Assembly (NCBI GenBank): GCA_949987705.1
Contig: OX465285.1
Coordinates: 88,297,975 to 88,361,974, forward strand
DNA length: 64,000 nucleotides
Origin: Thereva unica
Lineage: Eukaryota > Arthropoda > Insecta > Diptera > Therevidae
Reading direction: 5' to 3'
Shown here: positions 24,470 through 35,504 of the stretch, in pieces
How the letters are laid out: every line of letters starts with the position of its first letter
Numbering within the stretch: position 1 is the first letter of the stretch
Position numbers and translations under genes: made by a program
The notes under the pieces: model-generated
Told to the model about the DNA's origin: nothing
Database searches by the model: none
What the model saw: only the letters and a program-made list of their open reading frames with translations

Positions 24470-26260
24470 TATCGGCACAGAATCAGGATTCTCTTATCTT
24501 GAGTCCTCCGAGATGTACATACAGGTGTGGCAGCATAGAGGTACCCGCGGAAGGAATTAACATGTTATTAAATTATTTGTTATCAAGAATTTTATTAGGT
24601 GATTACGCGCCAACACACCTGTAATTAGGTAATTATTTGTCAATAGCAGTCATTCAAATTAATTTATTGATCAAGGACATTGTTCAATTGTTAAAAAAAA
24701 AAATTGGTTACCAGGCGCAACCGTCCCAATACCCACTTTGGCTTCTTTTAAACTAATCTTGATTCAATTGAGGGAGTTCTGCAGTTCTGGATATGAATAA
24801 GTGATATTCTGAGAGTAATATGTTTGGACTGTAGGTTGAATGCATTAAAACTTTCCAAGCAAACTCTCCAGATTTTTTACAGGGAATCAAAGAAGTTTTG
24901 GGTCGTGGGTTGTCATGATGAAAATTCCAAAAAATTTCAAAATGTTTTCGCCAAAGATTTCTCTGTAATTATATTTAATCTTCCTTTTAAAGGTAAAATT
25001 CGTTATTCAACTTAAAATAAATATAATCCGTTCTCCATTTTTTATCATCAGCTCCCTTCTTGTCTTCTTGCTAATGATGTACTATTTATAAGCATTAATG
25101 CAGAATTAAAAGGTATTTCTCTTAAAAGCTACATTAAAACGTTTACAATAAAAACTTTTAGTATTGCACAAGAAATAATAAGAATTACCTCTATATTTTC
25201 CTTATAGTTAAGTCGTTACTAAACCGCTTGCCACAAAATAGCTAGAATAATTCTTACAACTACGTCTCCATTTATCGTTAAAATACTGAAATAATCGACC
25301 TAGAAGCAGCCTGAACTTAGCATTTACTCCGACGGGGAAGGTAGAATGAAAAGGATGCAAACAAAAAAAAATATACACCGGATATTTCACAGTTTATCCC
25401 TAGCATACCGAGTTTCCCGTAAGTGCTTCAAACGAATTTTAAGGCACTGAAAAGCCACTACAAATTATCCACATTGCATAGCTCTGCTGCAGTACAATTA
25501 AGAACAAAAACCTTTTACTTGTTATACAAAACAAACTCACTCCACAAAGTATCTCTCTCTCCTATCCCTCTACCTTATGTAAACACATGCCTGTCTTTCG
25601 GTTAAATGAAACAAGGAGCAAGGTAGCATGACAAGAATGATAGAACTACCAAAGCCCTCATATTTACTTCCGTCGTAACAAGTACACAAAACCGAGCGAA
25701 CTTTCTGCTTCGGGTACCATTAAACCTTCCCCATAGCATTCTCTAGCTGCTCACATATACTACATTCCGTAAATGATTCCGTCATACATTCCAAAGATGG
25801 GTCGGATTTTACCCCTTCTTTCTAGCCTCCATGGGTTTTGGTGCTATACACTATACACTATATACGATCGTGGGCTAGAAAAATTCCAGTACCTTAACAA
25901 TTTTGCACAAGCGACATGAAACATAGGTATTTAAGGTGCTCATGTGAATCCATGGTGACCCCTTTAAAACACCGGTTGTCAACTGGGTGACCATGTGTGA
26001 CCCGCTACTAGCGGACAGAGACGACAGAACGAATCTAGTCATACAAGTTTCTAATAAAGAGAAGTCCCTGATTCTAGTATTTGCTCATTCTGTGTCTGAT
26101 TACTTTTTGCTGACGACCATCCGCAGTCCGTACTCTTATGACATTCCATCCTTTGCGCTAGCTGTGTGTGGTGATATATTCTGTCCAGGACAACATTTAT
26201 CATTTATGCAAAATTAGCCCCCCACTTCAGTCCCCCTTGAATGCTGTCCACTTTTTCCAC
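24470..26260. other. Non-coding, nothing recognised
   Basis: AT-rich DNA without supported genes. The open frame at 25987-26217 has no recognisable domain. Confidence 0.4.
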
Positions 26261-26263
26261 ATA

Positions 26264-26764
26264 CTACCTCTTCAGAAGCCACTGGTCGACCGTGGGATAT
26301 GGAAATTTCCTTCTTCGGACTAAGATGTACACTTTCCTAACCGACACAAGGACTCTCCTCCTCCTTCTCCGTATACAAGTGTAGATAAATTGAAAGCGGC
26401 GATGTATTTTTATCTCCGCTATATAGAGATCCGTACTCCGGGCATCCCTGGGTATCCCGAAATGGAACATTCGATATTTGCTCAGTTTCAGGCTAACACC
26501 GGTGAGAATCTCCACCGTGACCAACCTAATATAAATAGAAAATGTTGACACAGGCCAGTTTCTGTATGACGTAAACCGTTCCAACTTCGGTTGACTACAG
26601 GAGTGAATTTTTAGACACTGTGCAAATATGAGAAAAATTAGTCTGACAGGAAGACACTCAGGAAACAGGTACTGATGATTGTGTGCTTTTCTCTCCATAT
26701 CAGATAAAAATAAAATTAGAACTGAAAGTTTCTCTTTGAAGAATTCGAGATGCTTTAACATCAA
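26264..26764 (-). pseudogene. Possible I/LOA-like LINE C-terminus
   Basis: The minus-strand frame of 166 residues contains LVTVEILTGVSLKLSKYRMF then HFGIPRDARSTD. This resembles the 'LLTGHC-x-L-x-x-H-L-x-x-x-G-I' segment preceding the zinc knuckle in RNase H-bearing LINEs. Another frame just downstream gives an EKEEESP segment and HLSPKK, as in the knuckle region. The frame shift and loss of cysteines mean a dead copy. The match is weak and the long frame could be chance. Confidence 0.35.
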
Positions 26765-27302
26765 CTTTAGTTTGAGGGTTGTTGCTTTCTATTTTTTTTT
26801 TTCTTTCATTTTTTTGAACAAGGTAGGGAACTTTAAGGTGGAAATTTAAACTCCAAAAAAGGTATGTTTACTTGGTTGTTTTTAGATGAAAGACGGAGTT
26901 TATATACGTAAGGAGATTGTACTGTCACTTGAAAAAGAAATATTGATCTACCTTTATTTGTGTGGAGATCTATAAATCCTGTACAGGGCCCTTGATATCT
27001 CAGACAACAACACTAACTAATTAATTAACTCTGGGAAATGGTCTTACTTTTATTCTATACTAGCATAAAACCCGCGTGCCTTGCAACGCCTTTAAATAAA
27101 AACTGTTTATTATGTGCAATGTTTTCCTTAAAAAAAAAAAAAAAACAAAAAAGTCAGCTCATTATCCCTAAAAGGGTTTATTATAGTGCATATTTTTAAT
27201 AAATATGGTAAACAAATTGCTGCGTATATCACCTCTGCTCAACAAATCTGCAAAATTTGAAGCAGAGATTGGCATGTTTATGTCCCCCATTTCACTGCGT
27301 TA

Positions 27303-29640
27303 GGGAATGAATTTCGAAAAATTGCTTCTTAGTGAATGTCCACGTCATTACAGAGGTGCACTGTCAAAATTAAAGCCCTTCAGCTCCAGCGGTTTGGGTT
27401 AACCCCATTTAACCCACTTAGGGGATGAATTTCGAAAAATCGCTTCTTAGTGGATGTCCACGTCATTAAAGGGACGCACTGTCAAAATTTCAGCCCTATA
27501 GCTCCAGCGGTTTGAGTAAACCCTATTTCACCCCCTTAGGGGATTAATTTCGAAAAATCGCTCCTAAGTGGATGTCCACGTCATTATAGGGATGCACGGT
27601 CAAAATTAAAGCCCTTCAGCTTCAGCGGTGTGGGTTAACCCCATTTCACCCACTTAGAAGATGAATTTCGAAAAATCGCTTCTTAGTGGATGTCCACGTC
27701 ATTAAAGGGACGCACTGTCAAAATTTCAGCCCTATAGCTCCAGCGGTTTGGGTAAACCCTATTTCACCCCCTTAGGGGATGAATTTCGAAAAATCGCTCT
27801 ATAGTGGATGTCCACGCCATTATAGGGATGCACTGTCAAAATTTCAGCCCTATATCTATAGCGGTTTGGAAAAACCCCATTTCACCCCCTTAGGGGATGA
27901 ATTTCGTAAAATCGCTTTATAGTGGATGTCCACGCCATTATAGGGATGCACTGTCAAAATTTCAGCCCTATAAATTTAGCGGTTTGGAAAAACCCCATTT
28001 CACCCCCTTAGGGGATGAATTCCGAAAAATCGCTTCTTAGTGAATGTCCACATCACTATAGGGATGCACTGTCAAAATTTCAGCCCTATAGCTCCAGCGG
28101 TTTGGGTAAACCCCATTTCACTCCCTTAGGGGATGAGTTTTGAAAAATCGCTTTAATAGTGAAAGACCACGCCATTATAGGGATGCACTGTCAAAATTAC
28201 AGCCCTATAGCTTTAGCGGTTTGGGTGAACCCTATTTCACCCCCTTAGGGCATGAATTTCGAAAAATCGCTGTATAGTGGATGTCCACGCCATTATAGGA
28301 ATGCACTGTCAAAATTTCAGCCCTATATCTATAGCGGTTTGGAAAAACCCCATTTCACCCCCTTAGGGGATGAATTTCGAAAAATCTTTATAGTGGATGT
28401 CCACGCCATTATAGGGATGCACTGTCAAAATTTCAGCCCTATATCTATAGCGGTTTGGAAAAACCCCATTTCCCCCCCTTAGGGGATGAATTTCGAAAAA
28501 TCGCTTTATAGTGGATGTCCACGCCATTATAGGGATGCACTGTCAAAATTTCAGCCCTATAGCTATAGCGGTTTGGAAAAACCCTATTTCACCCCCTTAG
28601 GGGATGAATTTCGAAAAATCGCTTCTTAGTGGATGTCCACATCATTATAGGGATGCACTGTCAAAATTTCAGCCCTATAGCTCCAGCGGTTTGGGTTAAC
28701 CCCATTTCACTCCCTTAGGGGATGAGTTTTGAAAAATCGCTTTAATAGTGGAAGACCACGCCATTATAGGGATGCACTGTCAAAATTACAGCCCTATACC
28801 TTTAGCGGTTTGGGTAAACCCTATTTCACCCCCTTAGGGGATGAATTTCGAAAAATCGCTCTATAGTGGATGTCCACGCCATTATAGGGATGCACTGTCA
28901 AAATTTCAGCCCTATATCTATAGCGGTTTGGAAAAACCCCATTTCACCCCCTTAGGGGATGAATTTCGAAAAATCGCTTTATAGTGGATGTCCACGCCAT
29001 TATAGGGATGCACTGTCAAAATTTCAGCCCTATATCTATAGCGGTTTGGAAAAACCCCATTTCACCCCCTTAGGGGATGAATTTCGAAAAATCGCTTTAT
29101 AGTGGATGTCCACGCCATTATAGGGATGCACTGTCAAAATTTCAGCCCTATAGCTATAGCGGTTTGGAAAAACCCCATTTCACCCCCTTAGGGGATGAAT
29201 TTCGAAAAATCGCTTTATAGTGGATGTCCACGCCATTATAGGGATGCACTGTCAAAATTTCAGCCCTATAGCTCCAGCGGTTTGGGTAAACCCCATTTCA
29301 CTCCCTTTTGGGATGAATTTCGATAAATCTTTTTAATAGTGGCTGACCACGCCATTATAGGGATGCACTGTCAAAATTACAGCCTTTATAGCTCCAGCGG
29401 TTTGGAAAAAACCCATTTCATCCCCTTAGGGGATGAATTTCGAAAAATCGCTTTTTAGTGGATGTCCACGTCATTAAAGGGATGCACTGTCAAAATTTCA
29501 GCCCTATAGCTCCAGCGGTTTTGAGTTGACCCTATTTCACCCCCTTAGGGGATGAATTTCGAAAAATCGCTAGGGATGCACTGTCAAAAATTTCAGCCCT
29601 TTAGCTGTAGCGGTTTAGGTTGTGCGTTGTCTTTCAGTCA
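27303..29640 (+). repeat. 118-bp satellite array, 20 units
   Basis: Units beginning at the (A)GGGGATGAATTTCG phrase start at 27303, 27421, 27539, 27657, 27775, 27893, 28011, 28129, 28248, 28366, 28482, 28600, 28718, 28837, 28955, 29073, 29191, 29309, 29429 and 29548. Spacing is 116-120 bp, almost always 118. The last unit is shortened. The first four units alternate two types. Later, a distinctive unit (GATGAGTTTTGAAAAATCGC) recurs at 28129 and 28718, with a diverged relative at 29309, i.e. every five units. Open frames over the array (for example 28252-28482) are by-products of the repeat. Confidence 0.95.
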
Positions 29641-29830
29641 GTTACTTTTTATACAATAGAAAAAAAGTAAAGAAAATAAATCCCCTTACAACTTATTGAA
29701 CCCCATTTCACCCCCTTCAACCCTTTTTTCTCCAAAAAAAATAGCCTATGTCCGTCTCCAAGGTCTAAACTATGTCTGTTGCAAATTTCATCAAAATCGG
29801 TCCAGCGGTTTAGGCGTGAAAGCGTAACAT

Positions 29831-29870
<40 letters not shown>
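29831..29870. repeat. (GACA)n microsatellite
   Basis: About ten GACA repeats sit between the conserved core and the 3' end of the mini-me-like element. On the other strand this is the GTCY type described for mini-me. Confidence 0.9.
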
Positions 29871-29871
<1 letters not shown>

Positions 29872-30232
29872 GTTACTTTCTCATTTATAATATTAGTAAG
29901 GATATGAGTAGAAATGGTGTATGGTTCTCTTTATCATCAAAGTTTAAATTGGAGTGTAGGTATCTATGAAGTAAAAGGACCGAGATCGAGCATGTAATTT
30001 GCTTTGATGGTAGTATATGGTAATATTTAATTTTTATGGTAGTATATGGTGGTGTACAAAGGAACCTTCTGCCGAGCTTTAGGTATTCACATAGAAAAAT
30101 GTTGGTGTTGTTGTATGGAAGACTCAATCTGTGTTCTGTTCTGTGATGATCGAAACGATTCTAACGTTATCAAGAGGTCGATTGAGTCTTACCTAATGCA
30201 GTCAAGCTTAATCAATCTAGTCTTAATTTAAA

Positions 30233-30830
30233 CACCTTCGCCCTTTGCCATTTTATCTGCCTTCTCGTTGCCCTTGATAATACTATGACCTGGTATCCAT
30301 TGATGATTAAGCATGTTCCTCATGATTTTTCACACTAAGTGGAGCCCAAATATCACTTGATGCTGACTTAGTTTTATTGATCAGCACAAGCAAGAGCAAG
30401 ACTAGACTAACTTGGTCTACTTCAGATATTGTTGACCTAGATCTTTGTATTGCTAAATATGCAAATCTAATACAATACAAGAAAAAACTGCAGACCAAGA
30501 CAATTTTTGCTCATCACTAACAGAAGGGCTGTGGACCCGCCTGGACCAACGTCTCAGACCACTTCTCTATTAATTGTCTCCAGAGAGACTGGTATCAGCT
30601 CTTGAGGATCGCCGTGACTTGTTTGGTACCGACATAAGTAAGAGCGGGTTTCAAGTTTGTGTTTTCATCATTTTTACATCATTTATGATGTTAGACCACA
30701 TGTCTTACCCAAAAGTCTTTTACAGGCCATATATAATAAGCCCTAATGGCTTTACTGATGGTTTAGTCCAGGTCAGTCTCTTATCCAGCATCACTCCCAG
30801 ATATTTGCCTGAGTCTGAGTACTCAATTGT
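30233..30830 (-). pseudogene. I/LOA-like LINE fragment: RT end and RNase H
   Basis: On the minus strand, 30825-30671 reads SGKYLGVMLDKRLTWTK and, after a frameshift, ACKRLLGKTCGLTS, the C-terminal reverse transcriptase segment of RNase H-bearing LINEs. Further along, 30303-30235 reads QWIPGHSIIKGNEKADKMAK, the conserved last RNase H block. The order and orientation agree with a single element. Frames are broken between the two parts and the spacing is shorter than usual, so it is a decayed copy with a deletion. Confidence 0.75.
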
Positions 30831-31089
30831 CGTACACTGGACCCAAAAGACTCCGAAGCATTACGCCCACCCAAGGCACACTTGCCTCAAAGCCCCAAAA
30901 GATCCAACCCAAAACTCCCTCTGCATTAAAGCCCAACCAACCCACAATAAGCCACTACAGCGAAGTTCAACTATTTTGACATAAGTGGCGCTCACACCCC
31001 AAGCTCATCATAAAAAAGCACACCACATAGGTTCATATCTAAAATAAAGCTAACACCCACGTCCACAACCGATGATAACACTAATATCT

Positions 31090-31530
31090 TAATAGCTATA
31101 CTACTAAAAACAAAAACAAAAACGGAGAAAACTGAGAAAATTTAGAAAACTGAGAGAACTGGAAAAATTGGAAAAACTAGGAAAACTGGAAGATAACTGG
31201 GAGAGAACAGGAAAGAACTGTAAAAGAACTGGAAATGAAATGGGAAAGAACTAGGAACTGGAAGAAAATTTGAATAGAACTGGAAGAGAACTGTAAAAGA
31301 ACTGGAAGAGAACTGAAAAAGAACTGGGAACTGGATAAGAACTGGAAGAGAAATGGAGTAGAACTGGTAGAGAACTAGAGCAGAATTGGATGAGAGCTAG
31401 GGGAGAGCTGGGAATGAAACTGGAAAGAAACTGTGAAGGAAATTGGGAATGAAACTGGAAGTGGGAAGAAAACTGGTCAGAAAACTGGGAAGAAAACTGG
31501 GATATACGTAAAATTTGGGAAATATGGGAA
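31090..31530 (+). repeat. Purine-rich degenerate minisatellite
   Basis: Degenerate repeats of GAACTGGAAGAGAACTG-like words give a strand almost free of C/T apart from the CTG step. Unit length varies (roughly 9-18 bp). The open frame at 31433-31687 overlaps its end and is lysine/glycine low complexity. Confidence 0.75.
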
Positions 31531-31534
31531 AATC

Positions 31535-32130
31535 GGAAATACGGGAATCACGGCGAGCATGAAAGCACCGGAAACACGAGAGATACTAAAAACTGGAAAT
31601 CCTAAAATAGTGGCCAATTTCCCATATAATCAGAGCCGTTGGATCGGTCGTCCTTTTAGTGCGTGTCCGGAAAAGATATTAAACTAATAAATAATAGTAA
31701 AAGTAGCTCCCAAGAAATAAAAAGCAAGGAAATAAAAAATAGTGTTAGGTAAATCAAGTTTTGGGAACCTGATAAATTTCGCAACGGCTGCTTGAATTTC
31801 ATTCGGTCGTATTGTCAAAATTAACATCTTGTTTACTTTGAGCATGCTTAATCTACTCATAAGGTTCCTCCTTTATAGGCTTTATATGTTGTGTTTCATG
31901 CAAAGTTTAGCCTGGGTTAACCAGAATAAGCGCCCATGTACTGAGTTTCCTTGCAGAGTTAACCGTGAGTTTACTCAAAATAAGCACCAATGGTAACGCG
32001 GATTGGATAAACTGCGGTATCGAGTTAACGTGAAGAAAAACGCTTATTGTATACTCAACGATTACTCTACCGTGGCGCATGGAAATATAGTAATTGTAAC
32101 GGAGGTTGAGAAAAGTTTCGTTCAATTCAA
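31535..32130. other. Non-coding, nothing recognised
   Basis: No supported gene. GTTAACC/GAGTTAACCGTGAG-like words recur at 31915-32020, but I could not define an element. Confidence 0.35.
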
Positions 32131-32134
32131 GTAA

Positions 32135-32475
32135 ACATGGACGAAACCGGTTGGGCTAAGCCGTTATATATTTTATTCCACCTACTCTCAACCATAACTA
32201 TTGCGACTCTGACATCGGGCATCGAGAAACAACTATCCAGAGTGTTATGCCTCCTGAAACGAAACGAATCTCATCAACCGGTTGGTGGAGCGGGAAGAGC
32301 TAGAGAAACCTATGACAGGAAGAATCACGAAAGTTAAGAGGGAATAAAAAAGTAGGAAAGTTATGTAGGTGGGGAAAGTGGGAAAGGCGAAGGGCCGTGG
32401 TGCTGTCGGGACTCGGACCCGGGACCTCTGGGATGGTATCCAGGCGCCTTACTCCCAAGCCTACCGAGTCCCCAC
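32135..32475 (-). mobile_element. tRNA-derived SINE, copy C (3'-truncated)
   Basis: The minus strand starts at about 32474 with GGGGACTCGGTAGGCTTGGG. The B-box region is CCCGGGTCCGAGTCCCG, so one core B-box base has changed. The body matches copies A and B as far as the GGAATAAAATAT segment near 32165, after which homology is lost and no poly(A) follows. It is more diverged than the other two copies. Confidence 0.85.
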
Positions 32476-32479
32476 CTTG

Positions 32480-34215
32480 TATGTACCTAGTATGTATTAT
32501 AGATTGTAAAGCTTTTTTCCACGAATTCGACTTAAAACGAATTTGATTGAATAAAGTCTTTAAAGTATTTTACCGTCGTGATACTAAACCCAGAAACTAA
32601 CTCGATTAACTTACACCAAATAAATTTTAAAGAAAAAAATTTCATATTTCCGTAAATAAATTTTTACTGAATTCCCGGTTTCATATTTCTAGCAATTTAT
32701 CCCATATAGATTTGGTTGTAGGGGCAATGGTAAATTTGAGCAATGGTTTCCATAAATTGAAAGCCATCCAAAATTTATAATCCCCTCTCCGTTCCCAATT
32801 TCGATTCTTTTTCTCTTTTTACTGCAAATTTCCCAAAAGTAAATTGAATTTTCTCGATGCTATATCTCTCCACTCCTTTTTATTTTAAATAAATCGAGCA
32901 TGGTGGATAAAAAAAAGGACATGCGAGGGAAAAAGTTGAGTTTTCCAATAATTTTCAATTCTGTTTAAATCCCTTCTATATTCTCCGGAGTTTCTAATTT
33001 TCACAATTCCGCAGTATTTCAGTTTTATTGATAGCACTTTCCACTTTATCGTTTCAAAATTGATGATTCCGGCTATATTTCTGGCATATTGTACAACTTT
33101 CTCGGAACGGAACTTAAAAAGCTTAGCCAGGGGCAGAGGCCGGTGGTTGCCTAGAAAGAACCAGCCAAATAGGTACTGGGCGAGGGGGTGGGAAAAAAAT
33201 CTTTTTTTATATATATACTATATATATATCAACCTCCCAGCAAAAACAACAACAATGGTCGAAAAAAAAGTTTTCCAGGCTCTGGGGTGGGGGAGAAAAA
33301 AATCGCCAAAGTTGTAAAAGTTGGAAGAAAGTTTTTTTTTTCCTCTTTGAAATGTAGCATATGGCAAAAGTTTTGAGAAAAATATGCAAGTAGTTGGTGG
33401 AAAACTACAATTACACAGTACCGTTCAATAATTTTCACATTTTCCTTTAACAGTTTGCTATTTGTGGAATCCTAAAGGATACAAATTGCCCAGAAATTTA
33501 GTTAAGTTTCGTGAAATGAATTTTGTATGACTTTTCTGCCTGCTTGTGTTGTATCCTCAAATTTTGTGTGTGTATGTACAATTTTTTTTTTGTTTTGTTA
33601 TTTTCAAAATTGGATAGAAAGAAAGGATCAAGAATGCCCTTCAGAGCTGGACGAGAGGTGGTGACCCATGTGGAATGAGAGTGAATGCCTGGTTGGGGGA
33701 GATAGATTTTGTTAGAAACATAATCAGATCTGTTTTCATTTATTTTTTCTGGAATAAATTACCGAGTGCCCTTAAAACATTTATTTTTCAAACCTTTTCT
33801 GCTTGAAGGCAGATGGAATTTAAATTTTATTTAAGGAATTTTGTATAAAACAAAACAAAATTATCAAGAAATTGAATTTTTATATTTTTGAAAATATTTT
33901 AGGAATTTCAAATTAATTTAATCGTTATTCAATACTTTTTAGAGCTAATACTAAGTCATTATATTATTTTTAGAACCTGCTTTCAGTTAGTGTATGTATT
34001 GGCTCATACCATAAACCAGTGGTCCCCAAAGTTTATTATACTACGGTCTCCCTGTTACGAAAAAAAAGCCTTGGGCGCCCCCATAACATATGTAAATTTG
34101 CATACTAGATAGGGTGCGCCATCTAGACCTTCGGCATTTCAACACTGAATAACTCTATAATACTATAGGAAATGGTATCAAGACCATGTCGCAAAATTAA
34201 ATTTCTGCAGTGACC
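32480..34215. other. Non-coding, candidate single-copy DNA
   Basis: No gene recognised. 32640-33460 is repeat-poor apart from a TATA run at 33209-33230 and short A/T tracts. Overlapping small frames at 33060-33440 are low complexity. Confidence 0.4.
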
Positions 34216-34229
34216 GCAAAGATCCGGAT

Positions 34230-34420
34230 CCCTACCAGAGAGGAATGGGAAGATTTTCAACCCAATCCAATCAGAGTCGGGTTTAGGAGCTTGAGTGCTT
34301 TCCTTCAATTATCTTGCAAAATAGCTTCTGCCCGACTTATTTCGCCAGCGCCTTCCAGGCAGAACTTCTGGCAATTTTCATGCCTGTCTAGCAATGCAGT
34401 CAAATCCAAGACCAGGGTAG
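34230..34420 (+). pseudogene. LINE RNase H domain remnant
   Basis: The plus strand gives QSESGLGA, then a stop and VLS, corresponding to the start of an RNase H domain (compare SKSESGVGADVFYP at 50.66 kb). It is followed by FQAELLAIFMPV, the F-Q-A-E-x-x-A-I motif carrying the second catalytic residue. Stops and frameshifts are frequent. The DNA around CAGAGAGGAATGG also matches 50.6 kb, so both belong to one LINE family. Confidence 0.6.
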
Positions 34421-34429
34421 TTCGGCCAA

Positions 34430-35225
34430 AAACCGACTCACTGAATGACCCATCCCCACATGGTATTGTGTGGAGGAGTCATGCTTAGCGAGCCAAGGAG
34501 CCACAAGAGGCTTGCGAGCCGCAGTTTGCTGACCACTGGCCTATAATGTGTACAATTTTTGGCGGTTTCTAACATACCTTGTGCTAGTCTGGATGACGCA
34601 CGCTTGTCTAGATGTAGCATCTAAGATTCTCTCAAATTATACACAGGAAAAGGAAGACAATCACGTGCCAACCCCTACATTTGGCTTCGCCTCAAATACA
34701 TTTCCTTTCTTTGGACTGGAGTTTCAAAAACAACCTTGCCCTTGAATGGTAATCAAACTGATCGGAAACGACCAGGGATGCTCCACGATCAACTCTTTAA
34801 GCCACTTTAGAACTGTAGCAGCTGCTCCACCGAAATAAAGATTATCCTGCCTCCACGGCAATCTTATACCTCCAGTCGAATCTAAAAAGTTCTAAGCACA
34901 TTTACTCTTTTTTTGAAGTTTTAAGAGTTTCAGCTTACTTGTTACTATAAGGCTGGGATAATCCTTTGAAAAAACCCGGCCCAAGTTTTTCAATTGTGTG
35001 TCTATTCAGCGCCGCTGAATTACTATTTACCACTTCTGTATTATTCGTTAACACAGCTAGATTGTCATTTGCTGTTGAAGAGCTTTTAAGCAAATATGCA
35101 GCAAGTTGAAGTTCTTCATGTTCGTTTTGTATCGTGTTAGTTAAAAGTATTCTAGACTCAGATTTTTCAGGATCTCTCCTATTCCTTCGATGCTTAATTT
35201 ATTTTTTTGTAATGGTTTATTATTT
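34430..35225. other. Non-coding, nothing recognised
   Basis: The frames at 34438-34620 and 34548-34745 show no recognisable domain. This may include further decayed LINE sequence. Confidence 0.35.
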
Positions 35226-35244
35226 TGGTGCATGGTTAAAAATT

Positions 35245-35500
35245 TCAATAGAATAGTTGATGTCAAATAGTTTGGGGCACACATTAATCCTGGAGAAGAT
35301 TTTGCCTATTGAGTATATGAAATACTTGGTGGCAGCGGTGGGATAGTAGTGATTCTTTACTCTTTTATATTCTTTACAACCTTACAAATGGAATTGTTAA
35401 TATCAAGCAGTTTAAGACACAATTATAACATAAATCTTGGAGAAGATTTTGCATGTCAAATTCTTGGTGGCAGCGGTGGGATAGCAGTAATTTTCTACTC
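35245..35500 (+). repeat. Tandem duplication with PBS-like motif
   Basis: CTTGGTGGCAGCGGTGGGAT occurs at 35325 and 35463 (period 138 bp), each preceded by GGAGAAGATTTTGC and flanking similarity. TGGCAGCGGTGGGA inside it is what would be complementary to a tRNA ending TCCCACCGCTGCCA, as in some tRNA-Arg. It therefore resembles a primer-binding site of an LTR retrotransposon. No gag/pol sequence was recognised nearby. Confidence 0.55.
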
Positions 35501-35504
35501 TCAT

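Larger units (their letters stand above)
27058..29905 (+). mobile_element. Mini-me/HINE-like element with expanded centre
   Basis: The left end begins near TATACTAGCATAAAACCCGC. A 118-bp tandem array fills the middle. The right end carries CAAATTTCATCAAAATCGGT, CCAGCGGTTTAGGCGTGAAA, GCGTAACATA, a (GACA)n microsatellite and a terminal TTTATAATATTAGTAAGGAT. The right end's reverse complement partly matches the left end (both contain TACTA followed by TATAA/CATAA-like sequence). A conserved core next to a GTCY-type microsatellite is the described hallmark of dipteran mini-me elements, later linked to Helentrons. No transposase is encoded, so it is non-autonomous. Exact ends are approximate. Confidence 0.7.

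Noticed and set aside
28252..28482. 76-residue ORF inside the 118-bp array
   Set aside because: It is a by-product of two near-identical units; neighbouring units carry stops.
27303..29640. Regular array resembling CRISPR repeats
   Set aside because: Units are contiguous 118-bp copies without unique spacers, in a eukaryotic context with transposon ends on both sides.
30574..30984. 136-residue plus-strand ORF
   Set aside because: It overlaps LINE reverse transcriptase sequence readable on the minus strand, which explains the first two thirds; the rest has no domain.
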